48,175 nt of DNA from an uncultured Acetatifactor sp. (GCA_910587755.1 CAJUNZ010000010.1:1-48175); one strand, 5' to 3'. Positions 24,869-33,059 are shown, counted from the stretch's first letter. Notes: a model not told the origin generated them from the sequence alone. Program-made: numbers and translations.

Positions 24869-26233
24869 TCACCTATGATCATTCGGACCTCTGCCCTCCG
24901 GCGCCGGATGCTGCTGCCTTCCGGCCCCGCCCTCCTGCTCTCTTCCCCTCTGCAGCACATTCCTGGCTGTGTTCTGCCTCTCCGGCAGCTTCAGGCCGCA
25001 GACCCTGCAGTAAAAGACGTCTTCCTGCTTCTCCCCTTCTGCGCCGCAGCCGCTGCACTGACTGCTGATGCCCTTTCCAAACACCTCTGCAAACTCTATG
25101 GACCGTTCCAGACATTTCCTGGCCAGTCTGTTTTTCACATACCCTTTCTGCCACCTGCTCACGCTGGCATTGATCCTATGGTCCACCCCTGCCCGGGATG
25201 TGCCCGGGAGCCTTGGCAGATACACCGCCCGGGGCTTTTCCGCCTCCAGCATCCGGTTTATCTCCCCGTTTACATAGGTGTGCAGCGCCGCCTCCAGACG
25301 GGCCTTCCTGGCCGTGTATTTCTTCTTTCCCGGGTTGTTCCGGGCATTCCTCCGGTGTCTGGGCAGTTTCTCCCGAATGTAATCCGACAGCGCCGCCTGA
25401 TATTCCAGGAATCTCTCCCCATAGGCATTTCCTCCGTCCGTCACAAACAGGCACCGCATCCCCAGGGCCAGGCCGATTTCATTCCAGTATCCCTCCTGCC
25501 GCCTGGGCTTCACCTCCACCGGCGCGCTGATAACGACTCTTCCCTCCCCGGGGTAAAGACGCACATACAGCTGCCTGTTATAGCTGATACTGTCCGTCAG
25601 GGGCAGAAACAGCCTCTGGTGCTTTTCCTTCACCGACAGGTAAATCCCATGGTCGGCATACCGGTACCCTTTGGGAGGAACAGAAAATCCTTCCGCCGCC
25701 TCCGTCCGGGGCTGCACCAGGTGCCGCCTCACCTGCCTGCGAAGGTACTGGTCCAGGGGGCGGGTGTCCAGGCCCTGACGGACTTCCTCAAAAGCCTCCG
25801 CCCATCTTCCCGACAGTTCTGCCTCCACTCCCTGCAGAATGGCCCGAAAACACTGGTCCTGCTTCATGACAAAACGCAGGTAGTGCCGCTCCCGGGGTCC
25901 CAGGTTCTGGTTGGCCCGCAGGTTCTTCTCCACCACAGTCTTTGTCCTGGCCCACTGGCCCTTAATGTCCCCCAGGGCATCGAATACAGCCAGATAGAAA
26001 TACACCGAAGGCATTCCCAGCTCCTCCCGCAGCCCGCTGCGGGTCATCTCATTCTGGACCGTGTAGCCCGGCCAGAGCTTTCCCAGGCTCCCTATGCCGC
26101 TGTACCTGCGGTACACATAGTTTTTCACACGCCGGTAATCCTCTGCGATCTCCAGAAGCTTCCCCATGTCTGCTTCCGACACCGGTTCCCTGCTGTACTG
26201 GTAGACAGTCTTAAATACGACTTCCTGAGACAT
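24869..26233 (-). CDS. tnpB: TnpB-family (IS200/IS605 OrfB-like) protein lacking the RuvC catalytic residues
   Basis: A protein of about 454 residues (start ATG at 26233; longer in-frame starts to 26290 are possible). The N-terminal half has LWPGYTVQNEMTRSGL, MPSVYFYLAVFDALGDIKGQ and HYLRFVMKQDQCF, as in large TnpB proteins of Clostridia. The C-terminal half has the TnpB zinc ribbon (CSGCG at 393-397, YCRVCG at 409-413) and a final N-T-A-R-N-V-L like the N-A-A-x-N-I of the last RuvC motif. The catalytic positions are changed: the first motif reads GLALG where G-I-D-x-G is expected (Ala256), the second reads YLPRL where an I-E-D-L-like motif is expected (Pro340), and the third has PERQN instead of DRDxN. 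No TnpA gene is adjacent. It may be an inactive relic or an RNA-guided DNA-binding protein without nuclease activity. Confidence 0.85.
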   Translation of the reverse strand: MSQEVVFKTVYQYSREPVSEADMGKLLEIAEDYRRVKNYVYRRYSGIGSLGKLWPGYTVQNEMTRSGLREELGMPSVYFYLAVFDALGDIKGQWARTKTVVEKNLRANQNLGPRERHYLRFVMKQDQCFRAILQGVEAELSGRWAEAFEEVRQGLDTRPLDQYLRRQVRRHLVQPRTEAAEGFSVPPKGYRYADHGIYLSVKEKHQRLFLPLTDSISYNRQLYVRLYPGEGRVVISAPVEVKPRRQEGYWNEIGLALGMRCLFVTDGGNAYGERFLEYQAALSDYIREKLPRHRRNARNNPGKKKYTARKARLEAALHTYVNGEINRMLEAEKPRAVYLPRLPGTSRAGVDHRINASVSRWQKGYVKNRLARKCLERSIEFAEVFGKGISSQCSGCGAEGEKQEDVFYCRVCGLKLPERQNTARNVLQRGREQEGGAGRQQHPAPEGRGPNDHR

Positions 26234-26311
26234 CCGCCTGCTGTTCCTCCCGCACATCCCACGCCGGCTCCCTCCGCCTTCAGCGTTCAAAACAAAACTT
26301 TCACATCTTAC

Positions 26312-26357
26312 AAATCTGCCCGGCAGATTTTCGTAGAATAACTATTTCTATGAAAGT
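26312..26357. repeat. Two adjacent hairpins upstream of the TnpB-like gene
   Basis: AAATCTGC-CCG-GCAGATTT (26312-26330) is a perfect 8-bp hairpin. Right after it TTCGTAGAA...TTCTATGAA (about 26330-26354) makes a second, with one G-U pair. They lie about 80 bases upstream of the TnpB-like start, where IS200/IS605 elements carry their left-end hairpin, so they may mark the element boundary. From here to 26590 the DNA is A+T-rich and holds no gene. Confidence 0.5.
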
Positions 26358-26591
26358 AGCAGCCAGGTTTTGTATGGCTGTTTTTATTTTTTCTTATTTT
26401 TATTCCTATACTGCTTTCATCTGGCATTCATTCTCAAAATACAATTTATATTCCAATATAGCTATTGCAATCTATTATAAAATATGATATAGTTAGGCCG
26501 TGGGAAACCATGGAGCCATGGAGCCATGGTGGCTTTACCTCCGAATCTCGGAGGGGGCATACCTCCGGACCATGGAAAGGAGGGGATGCCA

Positions 26592-26702
26592 ATGATGATT
26601 ACATATTCTAATTTGGTTCAGACTGGAATTTTCATTGTTGCCTTGATAGGTTTATGTTATACTATCTTCAGGCATAAAAATAGCCGCCACTATCACCAGT
26701 AG
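26592..26702 (+). CDS. Small holin-like toxin of a probable type I toxin-antitoxin pair
   Basis: A 36-residue ORF: MMITYSNLVQTG, a membrane helix (IFIVALIGLCYTIF) and a basic tail (RHKNSRHYHQ). This is the layout of the short proteins annotated as putative holin-like toxins in Firmicutes, which are controlled by an antisense RNA. GGAAAGGAGGGG precedes the start. Upstream, CCTCCGA-ATC-TCGGAGG can fold, and the CCTCC at about 26562 can pair with the GGAGG of the ribosome site between two CCATGG copies, which would hide the site. Such masking is typical of type I toxins. The sense end carries strong hairpins (next entry). The toxin activity itself is inferred. Confidence 0.7.
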   Translation: MMITYSNLVQTGIFIVALIGLCYTIFRHKNSRHYHQ

Positions 26703-26775
26703 TGACGGCTGACCGCTTTTAGCGGAAACCAACTACGGAGGTAGAGCCGCTTTTATGGCTTCCCTCTTTATCGGT
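26682..26775. ncRNA. Structured 3' region of the toxin, possible antisense antitoxin RNA locus
   Basis: AGCCGCCACTA (26682-26692) pairs with TAGTGACGGCT (26700-26710), overlapping the toxin stop. CCGC-TTTTA-GCGG follows, then GGAGGTAGAGCC pairs with GGCTTCCCTC before TTT (about 26738-26772). In known type I loci of this class the antitoxin RNA is transcribed against the toxin 3' end. I see the structures but cannot place a promoter for an antisense RNA. Confidence 0.4.
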
Positions 26776-26924
26776 ATCTTAGCACATTTCTTTTGGCTTA
26801 GCAAGATTTTTTTCTTGCCAAAAAGTTAAAAACTTTCTATAACTGACGGAAAGGAGACCGGAAGAACTGGATGGATTCAATGACAGATTTAAAACTGACT
26901 GTGGATTAACATGCCTTTCAGAGA

Positions 26925-27827
26925 TCAGGGAGATGTCTCCGGAAACAGAATGTAAAGATAGAGTCTGCCCTCCCTGTACTCGGCGCGGATATCTCCGCCC
27001 ATCCTCTCCACCAGTGTTCTTGAGATGGACAGACCCAGACCAGTGGACTTTCTGCCCGACTCCACAGTATAAAAACGGTCAAAAAGCCTGCCGGCCTGAA
27101 CCGAGTTCAACCCATGAGCTTCATTGGAAAAAACGATTTCCCCGGTTTTGGACAGAGAGATCTCCAAATCTTTATAGCTGTACTTTACCGCATTGTGCAG
27201 AATATTGGAAAATACTCTGGACAGAGCAGAGCGGTCCAGAGTTCTCCAGATTTTTTCTTCCGGAATCCGAATCCGGGGGACAATGCCTCTCTGACTCAAC
27301 ACAGTATAGAAGGCAGCAATGCTTTCTTCCAGAATCTGACCCAGAGCCACCGGTTCCGGGGAAAGTTCCTCTTCACCAGCCAGTATGACAGAATATCGGA
27401 ACAGTTCCTCTGTCAGCTGTGCCATCATTTCGGATCTGTTTCTGATAATAGCAGTATACCGCTGAGCAGATTCCGATTTTTCTTCCTGCTCCAGAAGATC
27501 CAGGTAGCCAAAGATGGCGGTGAGGGGCGTGCGAAGATCATGGGAAATATTTGTCACCGCATTTTTCAGTTCACGATCTCCCTGCTGATAACGCAGGCTC
27601 TGGATCCGGAGCCTGCGCAGCTGCGTATTCACGGCAGCCGCCAGACTCCGCATATACCTGTCGCGGCTGGAAATATCTATGAGAGTGTTGGTATCTTCTT
27701 TCAACCGCTCTTCAAAGCCGCGGCGGATTTCTTCCGCGGCCTTTCGCAGCAGACTTATTTTGACAATCAGCATAAGAAGAATAAGTGCCAATATGCCTAT
27801 GGCGGCCCATAACAGGATATCGCTCAA
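26925..27827 (-). CDS. Two-component sensor histidine kinase
   Basis: A protein of 300 residues. One membrane helix (residues 5-24, LLWAAIGILALILLMLIVK) leads to a short coiled region and the dimerisation domain with NISHDLRTPLTAIFGYL (phospho-acceptor His96). The ATPase domain follows, with NILHNAVKYS (N box), RLFDRFYTVESGRKSTGLGL (F and G2 boxes) and GGDIRAEYREG. There is almost no extracellular sensor, so it probably senses through its partner, the ABC transporter in the same operon, as known for peptide-antibiotic detection systems. The start is a TTG at 27827 with AGGAGG eight bases upstream, overlapping the stop of the repeat ORF (TTGA). Confidence 0.92.
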   Translation of the reverse strand: MSDILLWAAIGILALILLMLIVKISLLRKAAEEIRRGFEERLKEDTNTLIDISSRDRYMRSLAAAVNTQLRRLRIQSLRYQQGDRELKNAVTNISHDLRTPLTAIFGYLDLLEQEEKSESAQRYTAIIRNRSEMMAQLTEELFRYSVILAGEEELSPEPVALGQILEESIAAFYTVLSQRGIVPRIRIPEEKIWRTLDRSALSRVFSNILHNAVKYSYKDLEISLSKTGEIVFSNEAHGLNSVQAGRLFDRFYTVESGRKSTGLGLSISRTLVERMGGDIRAEYREGRLYLYILFPETSP

Positions 27828-28006
27828 ACCAAATTCCTCCTATCTGTTTCTGCCAGTTCTGCTTTCGTCAACCCTGTTTCTGCCAATTCTGCTTTAGTCA
27901 ACTCTGCTCCAACCTCTGCCACTGCTTTCGTCAACCCTGCTCCAACCCCTGCCACTGCCTTCGCCAACTCCGCTTCAATCTCTATCACCTCTGCCCCCAG
28001 CGTCAA
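27824..28006 (-). CDS. 60-codon repeat-encoded ORF between permease and kinase
   Basis: A 60-residue ORF starting with TTG at 28006. It begins MTLGAEVIEIEAELAKAVAG; the C-terminal part repeats GLTKAVAEVGA/ELTKAELAETG units of 11, 11, 10 and 10 residues and would be an alanine-rich, amphipathic helix. Its start overlaps the permease stop (TTGA), and its stop overlaps the TTG start of the histidine kinase in the same way, so coupled translation is possible. The AGGAGG of the kinase lies within its last codons. The start has only a weak AGGA site. It may be a true small protein, or the decayed or expanded N-terminal part of the kinase. No family is recognised. Confidence 0.4.
   Translation of the reverse strand: MTLGAEVIEIEAELAKAVAGVGAGLTKAVAEVGAELTKAELAETGLTKAELAETDRRNLV
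27847..27972. repeat. Tandem repeat, two 30-bp and two 33-bp units
   Basis: Units at 27847-27876 and 27877-27906 (30 bp, TTTCTGCCA.TTCTGCTTT) and at 27907-27939 and 27940-27972 (33 bp, CTCCAACC.CTGCCACTG) differ at a few positions. All lengths are multiples of three, and together they encode the repetitive half of the 60-codon ORF. Changing the copy number would alter the distance between the permease stop and the kinase start. Confidence 0.85.
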
Positions 28007-28836
28007 TTCAAATTTTTCCTACGGAACAGGAAAATTCCTGTGGCGGTGACAACTGCCGTAATGGACAGAGAAGACAGTATCATCTCCAGGGGATGTATCA
28101 CCTTCAGGTCAAACATCTGTATGCACTGGCCTGTGGGAAGAAAATCTACCAGAAACTGGTATATTTCACGCTTTGTTCCGGCGATGTAAGACGGATTCGG
28201 TGTGGGTTCACTCATCTTCATGCCTTCCTCCGCAGTTATCAGGATTTGGTTTGTGAATTCCGGCTGCTGCAGGGCCTCATAGATAGCACTGCCCATAAGC
28301 AGAAGAGCGAAAAACAGCAACAGCGATCCCACCTCTGCCACAGCCTTGTGGGAAACCAGCATACCGATAAAAGTATAAATTGCAGAAAAAGCGGCCAGAT
28401 AGCAGACGCTGATTGCCAGATAAATCAGGACGCCCTCTCCCATTTTCCAGTAGCCAAGTGTGGGTACCCCCACCAGTGCACCAATCAGCCACATAGCCAG
28501 CAGCAGCAAAGAGGCAGAAAAACTGAGGATCAAGTTGGACAGATACACCTCCAGGCGGGTATGGCCCACAATTATCTTATTCCTCAGAGTCCCCTCACTG
28601 TACTCCGGCCCAAGAAACATGCCTGTGACCACAGAGCAGAACATACCGATCAGCAGCGCATAGTGAAAATAGTAATTGTCTAAAGAATAATTATACTCCG
28701 ACATCGTTTTTGATGTGGCCTGCCTGCAGCCATTCAGCATATAAATCACCGCATATAACAACAGAATAACCATGGCGGCCCAGAATACTTTATCTCTTTT
28801 CAGCCGGTCATAACCAGCGGACAATAGTTTACGCAT
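28003..28836 (-). CDS. ABC-2 type transporter permease
   Basis: A protein of 277 residues with about six membrane helices: VFWAAMVILLLYAVIYML, YALLIGMFCSVVTGMFLG, LSFSASLLLLAMWLIGALVG, a helix around ISVCYLAAFSAIYTFIGMLV, SLLLFFALLLMGSAIY and ILSSLSITAVVTATGIFL. GPEYSEGTLRNKI after the second helix is the usual cytoplasmic coupling segment of ABC-2 permeases. The start is the ATG at 28836, seven bases after GGGAGG. It lies 18 bases after the ATPase gene and pairs with it. With the adjacent two-component genes this suggests export of, or resistance to, a peptide or antibiotic; the substrate is unknown. Confidence 0.9.
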   Translation of the reverse strand: MRKLLSAGYDRLKRDKVFWAAMVILLLYAVIYMLNGCRQATSKTMSEYNYSLDNYYFHYALLIGMFCSVVTGMFLGPEYSEGTLRNKIIVGHTRLEVYLSNLILSFSASLLLLAMWLIGALVGVPTLGYWKMGEGVLIYLAISVCYLAAFSAIYTFIGMLVSHKAVAEVGSLLLFFALLLMGSAIYEALQQPEFTNQILITAEEGMKMSEPTPNPSYIAGTKREIYQFLVDFLPTGQCIQMFDLKVIHPLEMILSSLSITAVVTATGIFLFRRKNLN

Positions 28837-28854
28837 AGACAATCCTCCCTTCTG

Positions 28855-29787
28855 TCATTTGCCGGAAACCCTGCCTGAGGTGCCGACGCCACCCACCAGG
28901 CTCATGTAGTAGCTCTCCAGACTCTCGTCCCGTTCCTGTACGGAAATCAGTTCACAGTGTTCTTTATCCAAAGCGGATGCCAGCTGTGAGATATGAAGCT
29001 GTGCAAAAACATCTGCTTCCCTGACAGAGTGAATTTCATAGTCCACACCCATGTGTTCCAGAACCCGGGCAAGAACTTTCGTGTCGCTCACCGTCACATG
29101 GACGCATTTTCGACAGGCCGCTTCCAGCTCCTCCGCACTCATTTCCTTCAGAATCCGCCCCCCGTCTATAAAGCCGTAATAGGTGGCCAGCCTGGAAAGC
29201 TCATCCAGAATATGACTTGAAATCAGGACGGTAATCTGCTGCTCCCGGTTCAGCTTCAGAATCAGCTCCCGCATTTCAATAATCCCCTGTGGATCCAGGC
29301 CGTTTATTGGTTCATCCAGAATCAGGAAATCAGGACTCCCGGCCAGGGCCAGGGCGATGCCAAGCCGCTGCCTCATCCCCAGGGAGAAATTGCCGGCTTT
29401 TTTCTTCCCCGTATCCGCCAGGTTCACCAGCTTCAGAGTGTCCCGAATACCGTCCAGGGAAGGAATGCCCAGGATACGGTACTGCTGCTTCATGTTTTCC
29501 TCCGCAGTCATATTCATATAAATGGAAGGGGTCTCCACGATGGCCCCCAGCCTTCGGCGGGAACTGATAATTTCTTTTTCGTCATTTCTAATTCCATACA
29601 ATGTGTAACTTCCGGAAGACGGGTCCTGAAGCCCGCAGATCAGCCGGATCAGAGTGGTCTTGCCCGCGCCGTTTTTACCCACAAATCCATAGATTGACCC
29701 TTTGGGGACATGCATGGACAATGCGCTCAACGCCTTGAAATGTCCATAGCTCTTGCCAATAGCATTGGTTTCTAATACATATTCCAT
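28855..29787 (-). CDS. ABC transporter ATP-binding protein
   Basis: A protein of 310 residues. It has Walker A (GFVGKNGAGKTTLIRL), a Q-loop region, the signature NFSLGMRQRLGIA, Walker B (DFLILDEPINGLDP) and a D-loop/H-loop (VLISSHILDEL). The C-terminal 90 residues are an accessory domain typical of drug/peptide-type exporters (CcmA/BcrA-like). The start is the ATG at 29787, eight bases after GGAG; the upstream in-frame ATG at 29805 overlaps that site. It precedes the permease gene, and a separate promoter is likely in the 29790-29880 gap. Confidence 0.93.
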   Translation of the reverse strand: MEYVLETNAIGKSYGHFKALSALSMHVPKGSIYGFVGKNGAGKTTLIRLICGLQDPSSGSYTLYGIRNDEKEIISSRRRLGAIVETPSIYMNMTAEENMKQQYRILGIPSLDGIRDTLKLVNLADTGKKKAGNFSLGMRQRLGIALALAGSPDFLILDEPINGLDPQGIIEMRELILKLNREQQITVLISSHILDELSRLATYYGFIDGGRILKEMSAEELEAACRKCVHVTVSDTKVLARVLEHMGVDYEIHSVREADVFAQLHISQLASALDKEHCELISVQERDESLESYYMSLVGGVGTSGRVSGK

Positions 29788-29830
29788 AGTTTTAACTCCT
29801 TTCATGATGCTGAAAAAAGTTTAACCGCCA

Positions 29831-29877
29831 TTGGTAAAGAATACAATAAAGAAAATCGTATAGACTTGGTAAAGATT
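29831..29877. promoter_or_regulatory. Direct repeat in front of the ABC transporter genes, possible response-regulator site
   Basis: TTGGTAAAGAAT (29831-29842) and TTGGTAAAGATT (29866-29877) are near-identical 12-mers 35 bp apart in the A+T-rich gap between the regulator stop and the ATPase start. OmpR-type regulators bind direct repeats of this kind near their target promoters, though their half-sites are usually about 10-11 bp apart. A binding role is inferred. Confidence 0.4.
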
Positions 29878-29883
29878 CTGCCT

Positions 29884-30570
29884 CTATTCTGCCCGCATCT
29901 TAAAGCCGATACCCCATACGGCCTCAATATAACCCTTTCCATCCGCCTCCCGAAGCTTCCGGCGAAGATTGCTGATGTGCATTTTCAGAGAACTGTCCGT
30001 GCAGTCCGGCGTGTCCTCGCTGATGCGGTCCAGCAGCAGGGATTTGGTTATCACCTGGGATGGGTTCTGCATAAGGAGTTTGAGGATCGCATATTCGGTC
30101 CGTGTAAGCCGCACCTGACAGCCGGCCAGAGTCACCAGGCGGGTATTTGGATCCAGGGTCAGACCGCCGAAGGTCAGGACTGAAGATACGGCGGAAGCGC
30201 TGCAAAGGCGTAGCTGTACGGCAATCCGTGCAATAAGTTCCCGTGTATCGAACGGTTTGGTGACATAGTCCACTGCGCCGTCCAAAAGCAGCTTTACTTT
30301 GCCGGGCACATCCGTTTTGGCGCTGAGCACAATAATGGGGATCCCGCCCCAGCGCTGTGTCTCCGTAAGCCGTGCCAATACTTCCTCGCCGCTGAGTCCC
30401 GGCAGCATCAAATCCAGAAGAACCAAGTCAGGCCGTGCGGATCCGGACAAATACAGAAGGGCTTCCGTTCCGGAATAAGCCCGGGAAACTCCATAACCTT
30501 CCCGGGAAAGAGTTTCTTCCAGAACATTGCCAATGTGGATATCGTCATCTATGATCAAAATTTTTTTCAA
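29884..30570 (-). CDS. OmpR/PhoB-family response regulator
   Basis: A protein of 228 residues. The receiver domain has the acidic pair (IIDDD, 7-10), phospho-acceptor Asp53 (LVLLDLMLPG), IIVLSAKTD and YVTKPFDTREL. The C-terminal winged helix has VRLTRTEYAILKLLM, DSSLKMHISNLRRKLRE and IEAVWGIGFKM. The start is most likely the TTG at 30570, preceded by GGGGGGAAG; the ATG at 30597 has no ribosome site and would add residues outside the family pattern. It is the first gene of a set with the ABC transporter and histidine kinase, an arrangement common for antibiotic-peptide detoxification modules. Confidence 0.92.
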   Translation of the reverse strand: MKKILIIDDDIHIGNVLEETLSREGYGVSRAYSGTEALLYLSGSARPDLVLLDLMLPGLSGEEVLARLTETQRWGGIPIIVLSAKTDVPGKVKLLLDGAVDYVTKPFDTRELIARIAVQLRLCSASAVSSVLTFGGLTLDPNTRLVTLAGCQVRLTRTEYAILKLLMQNPSQVITKSLLLDRISEDTPDCTDSSLKMHISNLRRKLREADGKGYIEAVWGIGFKMRAE

Positions 30571-30678
30571 GAATAATCTTCCCCCCCATCTATGCAAAAA
30601 ACATGCCTAATTATGAGGGCCATTATAAAGTATGCCCTCCTCCAAGTCAACAGCCAGCGTCTCATTTCTGCTCCCCTG

Positions 30679-30707
30679 TTGCATTTTACTATAGAATATG
30701 CTATGGT
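30679..30707 (+). promoter_or_regulatory. Probable promoter of the DUF2264 gene
   Basis: TTGCAT (30679-30684), a 17-base spacer and TATGGT (30702-30707) lie about 80 bases before the start of the DUF2264 gene. Both hexamers match the consensus only partly (four of six at the -10). Confidence 0.45.
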
Positions 30708-30787
30708 ATCGGCATGGAAAATCATGGCACTGCCCCGGCAGGTTTGGCGTAACTACTCAAAAAATAATGCGCAGGAGGATTATCAAC

Positions 30788-32971
30788 ATGAAATTTGAAC
30801 CCAGGACACTGGATTTCAAGCTCAGCCCTTACTCGGGCCTCACCAGGGAAAGCTGGCTGGAGGCAGGAAGATATCTGCTGGAAGGAATTTTCCAGCATGT
30901 GGACGGTCTTCACAGTCCGGTGGTAGTTCCCAGAAAAGAAACCCGGATTACATATCCCCACCATTGGTCTTCCCCGGAGGAACAGGCAGCCCAGCGCACC
31001 GCCGAAATCTTTGAGGGCCTCACCCGCTCCTTTTTTATCGCTGCACCGCTGATAGCCAATATTCCTGACCTGAAGATCTGCGGCCTGCCCATGGCTGACT
31101 ATTACAAAAGTCATGTACTGCGGGTATGCACACGAGGAGACGAGCTCTATGTAGGTACCTATGAGGACCTGCAGGAAACCACCGGGCACGCGGATCCGTA
31201 CCGGGCTTTCCAGCAAACAGTGGAGACCTGCGCCCTGGTTATCTGTCTGTGGGTCAGCAGGGATAAAATCTGGGACACCTACACCAGGGAAGAGCGGGAC
31301 ATAATCGCCGGATTTCTTACAAGTTATGCCCACGCAGGGACAATCCCCCACAACTGGAGGCTCTTCAACATGCTTGACATGGCCTTTCTGCACATGGAGG
31401 GCTATCCCGTCCGAAAGGAAATCATGCGCGACCACGCCCAGGCCATTCTGAATTTTTATGCAGGAGACGGCTGGTACAGGGACGGCCATTCTTTCGACTA
31501 TTACTCCTGCTGGGCTTTTCAGATGTATGCGCCCATCTGGAATCTCTGGTATGGCTATGAAAACGAGCCCTACCTGGCGGAAAAGTTCCAGGAACACTCC
31601 AACAGGCTCATGGAGACCTACGGCGACTTCTTTGATCGGGACGGATGGACCAATATGTGGGGACGCAGCGGTATTTACCGCAACGCGGCCACCAGCGCCT
31701 TTGAAGGAAACCTGCTGCTGAGGGAAACCTGTGCCGACCCGGGACACGCCAGAAGAATCTGCTCAGGCTCCCTGCTGCAGTTCCTGGGAAGGGAAGATTT
31801 CCTCTACCAGGGCATTCCCACCCTTGGATTTTACGGGCAGTTTCTCCCTTTGGTGCAGAGCTACTCCTGCGCGGAATCCCCTCTCTGGCTGGGGAAAGCC
31901 TTTCTGTGTCTGCATCTGCCTGGGGATCATCCCTTCTGGACGGCCACGGAAAACAACGGTACCTGGGAAACGCTGGGAAAAAAAGAGGTCAAAGTCACCT
32001 GCCTGGACGGCCCCGCTCTGTGCTTTTCCAACCATCAGGCCAATGGGGAAACCATCCTGCGCACGGGCAAAGTGGTCAAAGAACCCGGTGCGGAGCACGA
32101 CATATGGAACTATGCCAAGCTGAACTATAACACAAAATACCCCTGGGAGTCCTCCCCAAATGCTTACAGCCGCTCCCAGGAAAATGCCGTGGGCATGTTG
32201 TTCTCCGGCTGCACAGCCCAGCAGGCAGATGCCTCTTCGGCCTCCAGTTCCAACCCGCTGGCAGACTCCTCGTTGCCCGCTCCCCCTGTGGAGACACAGC
32301 AGTATGTTATGCAGGACGATGCCGCTGCTGACAGAAGGATTTCCAAACCAAATGTAACCCTCTGGCACGGGCAGAGGGAGGGGGTACTGTACCGCAGGCA
32401 GCTCTTCGACTGCCGCCTGGAAAGGGAACATCACTGGGTGCAGGCCGTGGATCTGGCTGATTTTACAGTGCCCTGGGGTATTCTGAGAGTTGACCGGCTG
32501 AAACTCTTTCGAGGCCCTGTCACCCTGACCCTGGGCTCCTATGGCTTCCCCCACAACGGCACGGAAATCATAGAGAAAACCTGCCAAAATGCCAGGGCTG
32601 TGATACTAAAAGGCCGGGATTCCAGAGGACAGGAGAAGCAGATGGCCATGACCGTCTACGAAGGATGGGAAACTCTGGCGCTGCTGTACAGCCAGGGAAC
32701 CAACCCGGACTCTGAGCGCTCCATTGTGGCCTACGCCTCCATGAGCCGAAGGGAAGTCTATGGCGGCTGCGAACCCTATGTGCTGATCTCCCAGGTTATC
32801 ACAAAGGAAAGCCATGAGGATTTTCTGGAAGAAGAACTATTCCCCATAGCAGAAATCCTCTCTCCCGACCTGAAAGGCTGTGGCTGTTTTGGCCCCGTTA
32901 CCCTAAGGCTGAAAGACGGCTCCACCCGCAGCATTGATTTTGAAGGCGTGGAGGGAAAGCTGATGTTGTAA
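30788..32971 (+). CDS. DUF2264 domain protein, probable polysaccharide-processing enzyme
   Basis: A protein of 727 residues with no signal peptide. The N-terminal 400 residues follow the DUF2264 pattern, an alpha/alpha-toroid-like fold: LTRESWLEAGRYLLEGIF, FEGLTRSFFIAAPLIA, HNWRLFNMLDMAFLHMEG, GDGWYRDGHSFDYYSCWAF and a WGRSGIYRNAATSAFEGN block. The C-terminal part is beta-rich, as in heparinase/lyase-type proteins. Related genes are found in plant-polysaccharide clusters. AGGAGG nine bases before the ATG at 30788 fixes the start; an upstream extension in frame is not needed. It is convergent with uxaC (uronate isomerase), so a role in uronic acid-containing glycans is plausible but not shown. 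Confidence 0.85.
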   Translation: MKFEPRTLDFKLSPYSGLTRESWLEAGRYLLEGIFQHVDGLHSPVVVPRKETRITYPHHWSSPEEQAAQRTAEIFEGLTRSFFIAAPLIANIPDLKICGLPMADYYKSHVLRVCTRGDELYVGTYEDLQETTGHADPYRAFQQTVETCALVICLWVSRDKIWDTYTREERDIIAGFLTSYAHAGTIPHNWRLFNMLDMAFLHMEGYPVRKEIMRDHAQAILNFYAGDGWYRDGHSFDYYSCWAFQMYAPIWNLWYGYENEPYLAEKFQEHSNRLMETYGDFFDRDGWTNMWGRSGIYRNAATSAFEGNLLLRETCADPGHARRICSGSLLQFLGREDFLYQGIPTLGFYGQFLPLVQSYSCAESPLWLGKAFLCLHLPGDHPFWTATENNGTWETLGKKEVKVTCLDGPALCFSNHQANGETILRTGKVVKEPGAEHDIWNYAKLNYNTKYPWESSPNAYSRSQENAVGMLFSGCTAQQADASSASSSNPLADSSLPAPPVETQQYVMQDDAAADRRISKPNVTLWHGQREGVLYRRQLFDCRLEREHHWVQAVDLADFTVPWGILRVDRLKLFRGPVTLTLGSYGFPHNGTEIIEKTCQNARAVILKGRDSRGQEKQMAMTVYEGWETLALLYSQGTNPDSERSIVAYASMSRREVYGGCEPYVLISQVITKESHEDFLEEELFPIAEILSPDLKGCGCFGPVTLRLKDGSTRSIDFEGVEGKLML

Positions 32972-32979
32972 CGACTTCG

Positions 32980-33022
32980 GCAGAAAAAAAGAAGAGCCGC
33001 CGCCGACTCTTCTTTTTTCTGC
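32980..33022. terminator. Bidirectional terminator between DUF2264 and uxaC genes
   Basis: GCAGAAAAAAAGAAGAG (32980-32996) and CTCTTCTTTTTTCTGC (33007-33022) pair with one bulged A around a CCGCCGCCGA loop. Each strand has a U-run in the 3' arm. The two flanking genes converge on it. Confidence 0.8.
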
Positions 33023-33059
33023 CACTCCCACCCGGGAGCAGCCATACTGCAATGACATA

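Noticed and set aside
24875..26341. Plus-strand open frame of 488 codons opposite the TnpB-like gene
   Set aside because: The minus-strand frame has recognisable TnpB blocks and a zinc ribbon; the plus-strand product is Pro/His/Leu-rich with no motif.
27847..27972. CRISPR-like repeat
   Set aside because: Units of 30 and 33 bp are directly adjacent without spacers and keep a reading frame.
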